Below are positions 55,947 to 64,000 of a DNA stretch of 64,000 bases, in pieces (the first letter of the stretch is position 1; each line of letters starts with the position of its first letter). The stretch is taken from NCBI GenBank assembly GCA_964059195.1, contig CAXKWD010000006.1:13942530-14006529 (forward strand). Reading direction: 5' to 3'. The stretch comes from Ectobius pallidus (taxonomy: Eukaryota > Arthropoda > Insecta > Blattodea > Ectobiidae). Under the pieces are notes generated by a model. That model did no database searches and was not told the DNA's origin. It worked only from the letters and a program-made list of their open reading frames with translations. The translations under genes were made by a program, and so were the position numbers.

Positions 55947-56062
55947 TTGCCCGTGCATTTAGACGTGAACACTGTAAACACGATGCGCAGTGGTATCAGT
56001 CTCACGTGATTCGCCCTATCTCTGCGGCGCATGCAAGTGTTCACGTCTAAATGCACAGGCAA
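55947..56062. mobile_element. Small MITE, 116 bp, TA duplication
   Basis: TTGCCCGTGCATTTAGACGT (left) and, inverted, TTGCCTGTGCATTTAGACGT (right) form a TIR of about 28 bp. TA flanks both ends, consistent with a Tc1/mariner-mobilised MITE. Confidence 0.8.
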
Positions 56063-56227
56063 TAATACTTTGGTCCTGTTAGCAGTAAATGTTGCTGCAC
56101 AAGCCAGATTTTTACTGAATTTCCGTACTGCGTTATCTACCTTGCCAATACTTTATATATCTTAGCAACATCATAAGGACGTGGTCAGCTCTAACGTTTG
56201 CAACTCCTGTAAGAGTAAATGTTAGCT

Positions 56228-56555
56228 CTAAACGTTTGTGTTCTTAGTTGTGCTGATTTTAGCTCTAAACATTTGGGTTCTTAGTTATGCTGATTTTAGC
56301 TCTAAACTTTTGTTCTTAGTTATGCTCATTTCAGTTCTAAACTTTTGTGTTCTTAGTTATGCTGATTTCAGCTCTAACTTTTGTGTTCTTAGTTATGCTC
56401 TGATTTTAGCTCTAAACTTTTGTGTTTTTAGTTATGCTGATTTTAGCTCTAAACTTTTGTGTTGTTTGTTATGCTGATTTTAGCTCTAAACTTTTGTGTT
56501 CTTAGTTTTGCTGATTTTAGCTCTAAACTTTTGTGTTCTTAGTTATGCTGCTAGA
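56228..56555. repeat. ~37-bp minisatellite
   Basis: About nine units with GCTGATTTTAGCTCTAAACT and TTTGTGTTCTTAGTTAT. Unit lengths vary slightly. The repeated frame translated from it is not a gene. Confidence 0.9.
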
Positions 56556-58385
56556 AGAAATATTGGTAGTGCAAACTTTACGTCCTATTTAAAAAAATAA
56601 TACTATACTATACTATACTAAACTATAATTATTGAAATGGACCATTCTTTTTAAGTGGTAAATTATATACCAAAATAATGTTTAACTTATCAAAATGATA
56701 CTCACATTGTGTGTCCAGGCTCATGTATATCCTTCTCTCTCCGTCTCAGTTGTCCATATCAGTAGGTGATAAATAGTGGTTAAGATTCATGCTGCACAGT
56801 AGCTGGCCAAGATCCTCATTGGTCCTGTTAGCAGTTTCAGTTCTTGCTGGTTCAGTTTTCAGATGTGTACTGAATTTTTCCTACTGCATTATTTAGATTT
56901 GCCTTTAACCTGTAGCATCAACAAGAGGTCATGGTTATGCCTTACTTACATAATTTATTTAATTATCTTGTATGTTACAAATAAGGAGATTAATTAAAGT
57001 ATTATTTTATACAGAATGTGATGACATTGATGTTATTATATTAATACTACAAATAAGGAAAATAGATGTTGTAATAAAACTAGTTAAAAGTGATTGCTTC
57101 TATTGTTGAAGTGTAAATTTAAGCAAAATGGCAGAATTCTCTCACCGAATAGCATGGCGCTTTTATCCTGCCAGTGGTATTATTTATGTTGAAAGTAAAG
57201 TAATTGTTTGTGCAATTTTTCACAGTGTACTGGAACATGAATACTTTGAATGTCAAGTCAGAACATCCTCTCCTGCCAATGTTAAATTAAATATAATTAA
57301 AATAATGTTTCTCATTGCTCACAAAAGAAATAAAAATATGGAAATCAGTTGCTGAGCAACATACGTGCTTATGAGCTTGTCTCTAGGCAACCATATTAGA
57401 TTTCAGTTCACCCAATATTAAAAATATATATTTTTTTAAAATCACATTTAAAGGAATATTGAAAGTTAAACAACAAAGAAAGTAAGAATTGTGACAATTT
57501 TAAGTGTAAGTTTCATTGTGTTCAATACATAATTGTTGAAGGAAAAATGCTGTGCATTACTTTCTGGGCGACACTCTATTTGCTACGTGGATTTGTGTGG
57601 AGAAAGTGCTTCTGAGTTTTTTATTTAGCTTGTAAGCTAGATTTTGAGACATGAAATACGGTGGAGATTGTTTTCATGATGACATGCTTACGTAACGCAG
57701 TGTTTAGATCTGAATGAAATACGAAGGTTATAGCTAAGTAAAGTGTCGTCAGAGATCCATCGTAATCATTTTGTTTGTATTTCTCTTAGTTTCCTACGTT
57801 CACTTGCTGATTAGAGGTGTATGTTTTTGTTAATAAATTATAAAATGAATTTATATATTTCAGGGTGAAGAGTAAATTTTCTTAACATATTAGAATGTTA
57901 GGAATTATTTGGGGATAAAATTAAATCACGAAATAACGCCAGTTTCATAAATAAAACCAGAATTACCCATATTCAGCTATAGCCTATAAACCCCATGTTT
58001 TATCATAATTTCTTTAGCGACTGTGGGTTGTCGAGGAAGTTTTGCACTGGTTTCATGAATAGATATTTCTTGATAGTTTTTCGACAAAGGTCAGTCTTAA
58101 AACTTTTAATTTAAAATGTTTGATAATTGAGGAAGGAGCGTCAATTGTAGCTGTAAAGTTATATTACCACAACTCTTTTCCTTTGATACAGCGTTTTTCA
58201 AGGCATTAAAAATGATATAGGTTATCTTCTCTAGGCCATTTTGAAATTTAAGTAGATATATTTCAAATTTATAGTTATTTAAAACTTGATATGCACACAA
58301 ATATGGTAATAGTTTAGACTTTAGAACATAAGAGACTTTAGGCCTAACTGTTTATTGTAAAAAAGTAAAGCGTTCCCTATATAGG
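56556..58385. other. Stretch without recognised gene
   Basis: A 75-codon + frame at 57128-57355 has ATG in a fair context (AAAATGG) but no recognised domain. No TIR pairs were identified. Confidence 0.35.
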
Positions 58386-58630
58386 CCATGGAGGCCCAGA
58401 GGGTGCCAGGAGGTTGAGGTTCCAAGATTTTAGACATTCGGAACGCGAAGGTGGTAAGGTTGTCAGCCTTACGCACCGGCCTTCTTTACCCCCAGGATTG
58501 CTCCTGGCACTGATTTCTGTTGATGCTGAGTTGACCCCAGGGTCATAGTGCCACCAGAAGGATTATGCCAATTAAAAAACTTCAACGACCTCATCGGGGA
58601 TCGAACCAGCGACCTTCCGTTGTAACTGTA
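58385..58630 (-). mobile_element. SINE-like element with inverted B-box
   Basis: On the minus strand it starts near GGAAGGTCGCTGGTTCGATC (B-box-like), then runs through CCTTCTGGTGGCACTATGAC to CACCCTCTGGGCCTCCATGG. The form suits a tRNA-headed SINE. No tail or duplication was defined. Confidence 0.5.
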
Positions 58631-58974
58631 TATTGTGCTTGTTAAAAATATCTTCAAGACTGTGCCAGTTGATAAAATGGAACTTTTTATGGTTGTGGCA
58701 ATTTCTATACACAAATTTATGCCAATTCGTATACTATGTTTTTTATATATTTTAATTAACAAGGTAAAATGTTTGACTAAATCCATGTTATAGCCTATGG
58801 CCAAAATAACTGTGACATATCTATTATTACATTAATTACATAGATTTATCGACGAATATAATTAACAAGCATTTGACTTTTGTAAATATTTTTATTCTTC
58901 TTATGTAACATGTTAACATTATAGCCATTGCACCGGATACTATAATTAATTTCTTATATAAAATCTGATATATA

Positions 58975-59410
58975 TAAGCATTCATGAGCCACAGATTATT
59001 GTCTCTGTTGGACACCACATGAAAATATTATAGGAGAAAAATTCCTCCGGCACTGGGACTTGAACCCAGGACCTTTGGCTATTCGCGCCAATGCTCATGT
59101 GGTGTCCAACAGAGACAATAATCTGTGGCTCATGAATGCTTATATATGTCTTGAGTGTTAACTGTACAATAACAGTGGGAGCCCGGTCACAAAAATCACT
59201 ACTTAGTGTGTCTCACAGTACTGCATATGACATAGCTTGTCTGTCTGTGAGGTGGACCATTGGGGCAATCAGTCATAGGAGAGAAGTTCCATCTGGCGCT
59301 GTGAATTGAGCTCCGGCTTAGCTCAGTTTGTAGAGCATTGGCGCGAATAGCCAAAGGTCCTGGGTTCAAGTCCCAGTGCCGGAGGAATTTTTCTCCTATA
59401 ATATTTTCAT
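58975..59410 (+). mobile_element. tRNA-derived element with inverted arms (solo copy)
   Basis: A partial minus-strand head (58978-59098) ends within the tRNA-like module. It is joined directly to an inverted leader (ATGTGGTGTCCAACAGAGAC from 59097), the body, and then a full + strand tRNA-like module at 59311-59384. Leader sequence recurs after the module. The body matches the array units at 21050-23740. Confidence 0.8.
59311..59384 (+). repeat. Best-preserved tRNA-like module of the family
   Basis: Cloverleaf parts are all present: acceptor CTCCGGC/GCCGGAG, D stem GCTC/GAGC, anticodon stem TTGGC/GCCAA around loop GCGAATA (GAA in the anticodon slot), and T arm CTGGG-TTCAAGT-CCCAG. In standard tRNA numbering the acceptor has a U-U mismatch at its base, and position 33 is C rather than U. 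It is therefore probably a SINE promoter rather than a working tRNA. Confidence 0.7.
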
Positions 59411-59793
59411 AAAATCTGATATTTTAAGATAACTTCAAAGCAATCCCAAAATACATCTTATGACATTTTTGTAGGTTATTTATCCTTATAAGATATAGGA
59501 CTATTTTAAGTGTATAAGGTGGTGAAAAAATATTTAATTTGATTTCATTGATAAAGCTTTACATTTTCAGTACCTCTTAAAAACATAAAACACCACCTTT
59601 TGAATCTTAAAACAAATCTTGTGAAAAATAGAAACATTTTCAAACCCTCTATAGATTGATAAACGCTTAGATACCGTATCTTCGAACATTTAATACCTTC
59701 TTCTTCTAGAGGCACTAGCCTACAACTTCAGGTTTTGAATGTCTTGGCCTACTTTTAATACCAGAACTACTATTAATAGAAAACTATTTATCA

Positions 59794-60215
59794 ACAGTGG
59801 CTCAGGGGATGCGTTCGTTCCTCTCACGCAGCGGGCCCGGGTTCGATTCCTGGTCGGGACAAGTTACCTAGGTGAGGTTTTTTTCCGGGGTTTTCCCTCA
59901 CTTTTGAGACAAATGTCAGGTAACTTTAGGCCCTTGTGGTCCCCGGATATCATCTGGCCGTCATTATCATCTTCATCGCATCCTCGCCTTGTTTGGAGTG
60001 AGTGTGTGTGTGAATGGTGTATCTCGTCCTATGTGTTCGTGTTGTCTCGGAGGTGGCCCCGGCATTGGACTGATCACTCATCCGGGGAGGCCCTCCATGT
60101 CCTTGTCTGGTAAAAAAAAGTGTGTATGTGATCCAGAGATAATCCCTCTCCCGACAGGTCGCGGCTTGGGTCGCTTTAATCCTAAAAGGGAGAGGTAAAG
60201 CTATGACAAAGAAAG
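59794..60215 (+). mobile_element. Full-length SINE with tRNA-like head
   Basis: The head (about 59794-59860) has GTGGCTCAGGGGATGCG and the B box GGTTCGATTCC. The body carries TTTTCCGGGGTTTTCCCTCA and GATATCATCTGGCCGTCATT. It ends in GACAAAGAAAGAATAATA. The body matches 16061-16347. Frames inside are not genes. Confidence 0.75.
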
Positions 60216-60252
60216 AATAATATTAAATTAACTGCTGATATAATAGCAATTA

Positions 60253-60416
60253 CAGTAATTTTCAAATGGGAAGCGTTTTGCTCTTCCTCTTGCTTAGATA
60301 CGCGGTCCAATCAGAGACGGCGAGACGGAAGGAAGACCCTTCCTGTTAGCGGTACTCTTTTAGCTCGTACACGTGATTGGCGGTGAAGGAAAACGCTTCC
60401 CATTTGAAAATTACTG
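60253..60416. mobile_element. MITE, 164 bp, TA duplication
   Basis: The tips CAGTAATTTTCAAATGGGAA, continuing to GCGTTTT, are mirrored perfectly at the right end. TA flanks both sides (60251-60252 and 60417-60418). This fits a Tc1/mariner-type MITE. Confidence 0.9.
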
Positions 60417-60418
60417 TA

Positions 60419-62057
60419 GTATGCTGAATGTTAATAAATATAATGCTAATTTCTAGGAAAAAACTAGCCTTTTAATTTTTTATTATATTTTTAGTACACA
60501 CGCACATTTTTCTTCGTTAAACTTGTATTTGTTATTAATGTAGCATTTCAGCCTTGCTTGAATATTTGAAATGATAATTGTTAACCAGTAAACTCTTGTG
60601 AAATTATTCATTCAGCCCCCCCCCCCACAGCGATTTAGTCTTGTGTTGGGTTGTTGAATTTCAATAGGCCTACTCTAGCGGAGTATAAAGGCAGGCCTAG
60701 AGAATGTGAACGAGTTGACGGACTATAAGACGCTCCGGACCGTAAGACACACCTTGATTTTAGCATGGAAATTTAAAGGAAAAAAAAATTAATGTGATTC
60801 CAAACGATTAATTTTAAAGGGAATAATATACTTCATTGCATAAACAAATTATACCATTGTACTATGGAATCGGTGTAAATCGCTTCTAAGTTTAAACCTG
60901 TGTTGTACGAAAATAAAAAATAAAAACAGTACAAACCTGGGGACAATATCGACACACACTTTATATACACACAGAAATCAAAAGTAAAATGCTGGGGTGA
61001 GTATTTGATGCCTTAGGTTATTTAACTTTCAAATGAAAAAATAACCATTGTAGGCAAATTTTTCTTTCAAGTATTTTATCCTGTCAGTCAGAACATTGTT
61101 GTAGAAGGATAATTTAAAACTACAATGAACTCTCGTTTTTCAGCTTTAATTGGGACTATGACATGCACGAATAATTGGAAAACACGGGTAGGCCTAATCA
61201 AATGTTAGAACTGACCGGGTAAAAGATTTTGAATTCCCCTCACTTAATTTCGAATTTCCCGCACTTTGTAGCCATATTGTGCGTGTGACAAAATTAGAAA
61301 TCTGACGAAGTAAAGCGCGGAAAATTCGAAATTAAGAGCATGAAATTGGAAATAGCTTACGTGCGGGAAATTCGAATTTTTGCGCATGGATAAGCCGCCC
61401 ACGGGTTATCGGGCGTTGACCGCACACTCAGGAATGCGTCAAAATGTAAAAATTGTTGTTTTAATGAAGGAAAAGATGTCAAAATTCGCGTATTTTAAGG
61501 AAAACGTTAAAATTCACGTTTTTAATTGAGAAACTTTAAAATTCGCAAATAAAATCGCGTTATCGCAATTGCAAATTATGCATGTCCCTGTGTATGGGGT
61601 TAACAGTACCGTTTTGAATCATTGCTTCCCTTATCTTATTACTGTTATTATTACAATTATTATTATTACTTTTATTGCTATTATATTGCTTATACAGGGG
61701 AGAGTAAATTATTGTTGTATAAAATAGTTTATAGCGGTTTTGAACGGATAGTTCCGTTCCGGTCAGCGCATCTCGTTGCTTGGGAAAGCAGCCTGTGAAT
61801 GTATAATGTACTGTAATAATATTATTATCCTTTTACAACTCATTATGCGAAGTAATGTTAGGCAGATTCTGAGATACGCCGTATTATCCATATCCGTGTA
61901 TTTCAACTAAATATTAGATTGGGTCAAGAAGAATTTTGAAATATTCTCGGTTTTAGAATAATTTAATCTGCCCTAGATGAGTACTTAAAATAATATTGCG
62001 TGGAATTTAACAACCTGGGCATTGGTATGTTTTCAAACAAATCAGGCACATGGTAAA
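60419..62057. other. Stretch without recognised gene
   Basis: It includes a C-run (about 60617-60627), short TTA repeats near 61645 and no recognised exon or TIR pair. Several AATTCGAATTT/AATTTCGAATT phrases occur between 61230 and 61380. Confidence 0.35.
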
Positions 62058-62645
62058 AACAATTATTGTGAAAATGAGTGGGTAATAACAAATATTTTGA
62101 AAATGAGTGTGTAAAAACAAATGATTGAAAATGAGGGAGTAAAAGCAAATGTTCTGAAAACGAGTGGGTAAAAACAAATATTTTGAAAATGAGTGGGTAG
62201 TAACAAATATTTTGAAAGTGAAAATGATTGAAAATGAATGAGTTAAAACAAATGTTTTGAAAATGAGTGGGTAAAAACAAATATTTTGAAAATGAGTGGG
62301 TAAAAACAAATATTTTGAAAGTGAATAGGTAAAAACAAATATTTTGAAAATAAGTGGGTAAAAACAAATGTTTTGAAAATGAGTGGGTAAAAACAAATAT
62401 TTTGAAAGTGAATAGGTAAAAACAAATATTTTGAAAATAAGTGGGTAAAAACAAATGTTTTGAAAATGAGTGGGTAAAAACAAATATTTTGAAAGTGAAT
62501 AGATAAAATCAAATATTTTGAAAATGAGTGGCTAAAAACAAATGATTGAAAATGAATGAGTAAAAACAAATGTTTTGAAAATAAGTGGGTAAAAACAAAT
62601 GTTTTGAAAATGAGTGAGTAAAAAAAGTGTTGAAAATGAGTGCGA
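62058..62645. repeat. ~29-bp minisatellite, about 20 units
   Basis: The unit is AATGAGTGGGTAAAAACAAA plus TATTTTGAA, with variants (GTGAATAGG, AATGATTGA). The unit length is not a multiple of three, so each open minus-strand frame cycles through all three translations of the unit. This produces three overlapping long frames (to 163 codons), which are not treated as genes. Confidence 0.92.
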
Positions 62646-63185
62646 ACCTGTTTGAGCCTAGATAATTTCGATTTAACTTTACCTTAAGCGTACTTATTTG
62701 CTTTGTGGATCAGCATAAATGTGTACTTACTATATAGTTAATAAAATAAAGTACCACAGTACTTATACTGTGCTAGTACTGATTCAGAAGTTCGGAGAAA
62801 TTTATCTAGTCAGGTCGCGAAATACTGACGAAATTGGTATCATGTGATAGATTTATTTAAATTGTTCAGAACCGCGACCTCTTGATCTTATGTTCCTAAA
62901 TTTTCTGCTCTGGCAGACCCACTTTGCTGATAATCAATGTTATAATGTTATTACGTTCTTCTAAAACCGATTATTTTATGTGGAGGGTACGCCAGCATAT
63001 TATCTCATCCGTTAAAAAAATTTAACACGCCAAATAAGATTTTGACAAAATTTCAGTTAGGCCTAGATTACTCTGATTTTTTCTGATATTCTTCTCAAAC
63101 CTTGTGTGTTTTTAAATTGAATGGTCTGTAAGGAAGTAAAAACACCCCAAATAGTATTTTGACAAAGATAATAATTGTTAAATGT
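62646..63185. other. Stretch without recognised feature
   Basis: AT-rich, with no domain, TIR pair or known repeat. Confidence 0.35.
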
Positions 63186-63189
63186 ATAA

Positions 63190-63350
63190 CTCACTATCTT
63201 TTACTTTCTCGCATATACGTAGTAGGCCTATAGAGAAAGTTTTGTGATCGTGACAAAAAATCGAAATCGAGATAACACCGGGAATACATGTTTCACGATA
63301 CCTAGAAACCGAAAAAAGGGTTTTGGAATGACGTATGTCCGTGTGTCTGT
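63190..63350 (+). repeat. Dispersed repeat (copy 3 of 3)
   Basis: It matches 13060-13245 from ACTTTCTCGCATATACGTAG through AAAATCGAAATCGAGATAAC to GGAATGACGTATGTCC. Confidence 0.6.
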
Positions 63351-64000
63351 CCGAGGTGGTAGAGGGTAATAGGGAAGAGGTTCTGGGTTCAAATAAAACC
63401 TCGTGGCCACCCAATTTCACCAGTAGGTTTTTGTAATAACTCATTCGTGCAGCATTTGCTTCTATTGTTCGGCTATATCTCAATGTATCCTGCATTTTTA
63501 CCTTTGAGATAGAGGATACCATGCAAACCTCAAGTTATTATTACTGTTATTATTGTTATCGCATTATTATTATGAGGGAAGCCCAAAGAGTGCTGGATGG
63601 ATGGGGTGAAAAGGAGTATGGCGAGAAAAGGATTGAGTGAAGAAGATGCTATGGACAGGGACTTATGAGGCAAAAGATTGTTGTGGGATGAAGGAAAACC
63701 ATTGTATTGTGGAATATTCCTTAATGAAAAAAAATAATAAGTTATTATTATTATTATTTCACGGTATTGAATATAAAGATCGGTCCTGATGCTTTCCGTT
63801 CTAGATACTAGTTAGTTTTATGAAAAAGTAATAAATAAAATTTAATTGTCTCTATAATTTACTTTTTTCTATGCTAGCCTTTAACACGTATATGCGAGAA
63901 AGTTTGTGCAACATATTTTGCCCCATTTATTTGAAACAGTTGTGTTATTTTTCCTTATGGAGTATTTATATAAATTGCTTTGTCTTTCCCCCTTGTTGTA
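63351..64000. other. Right end of window, no gene recognised
   Basis: A stretch at 63570-63720 (GAGGGAAGCCCAAAGAGTGC and on) gives a short frame with an RVLDGWGEKEYGEK wording that recalls LINE 3' tails, but this could not be confirmed. The remainder is AT-rich with TTA repeats. Confidence 0.3.

Noticed and set aside
56238..56477. 79-codon hydrophobic ORF resembling a membrane protein
   Set aside because: Translation of the 37-bp minisatellite.
57128..57355. 75-codon ORF starting in a good context
   Set aside because: No family recognised and no splice or promoter support. Left as unassigned sequence.
59739..60198. Two overlapping ORFs with Cys and Gly
   Set aside because: They lie inside the SINE. 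The same frame occurs in the other SINE copy at 16121-16306.
61963..62569. Three long minus-strand ORFs
   Set aside because: Minisatellite translations in three frames.
1..64000. Endogenous virus or LTR retrotransposon
   Set aside because: No LTR pair, primer-binding site, gag/pol or envelope-like frame was recognised. The RT fragments are of non-LTR type.

Overview
The window is a stretch of a large, AT-rich, transposon-packed eukaryotic genome. The only clear host gene piece is a BTB-domain exon of the insect bric-a-brac type, so the source is an insect. The repeat load and the very long intron suit a large-genome lineage such as cockroaches or other polyneopterans, but that is inference and the sequence does not prove it.

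Host gene. A GC-rich, CpG-rich block (about 27880-28200) precedes a splice acceptor (28363) and a coding exon on the + strand (28523-29419). The exon encodes a BTB/POZ domain, a glutamine-rich tract, a basic patch and a proline-rich segment. It ends at a consensus donor (AGG|GTGAGT). No later exon was found, so the remaining 34 kb is probably intron, or intron plus intergenic sequence.

Everything else recognised is mobile or repetitive. Many elements can be delimited by terminal inverted repeats (TIRs) and target-site duplications (TSDs). They include: short hAT-like elements with 8-bp TSDs (4468-5146, 6774-7381, 11200-11663, 13581-14212, 15388-16006, 23997-24650, 24833-25478, 33102-33778, 39549-39849, 40004-40684, 40693-41349, 47183-48826); a four-deep nest (16719-19852) of hAT-like, Tc1/mariner, PIF/Harbinger and tRNA-like sequence; non-autonomous Helitrons (7984-8821, 38198-38943, 44093-44551); foldback elements with long arms (1-845, 14545-15244, 32099-32795, 35560-36220, 39861-41495, 50398-50692, 51537-52022); decayed LINE fragments (15590, 25700, 26580, 45904, 52150, 53540); and tRNA-derived SINE-like elements.

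The most distinctive feature is a tandem array (about 21050-23740) of nine 313-315 bp units. Each unit carries a 74-nt tRNA-like module on the minus strand. Solitary relatives at 7619-7910 and 58975-59410 have inverted arms. Also notable are two hAT elements inserted side by side in one CTTATGAC target, giving three copies of the duplication, with a related unoccupied site at 51876-51883. Two mariner-type elements are built as inverted duplications of a transposase 3' end. No complete transposase, no CRISPR array, no prokaryotic operon and no viral gene was recognised.
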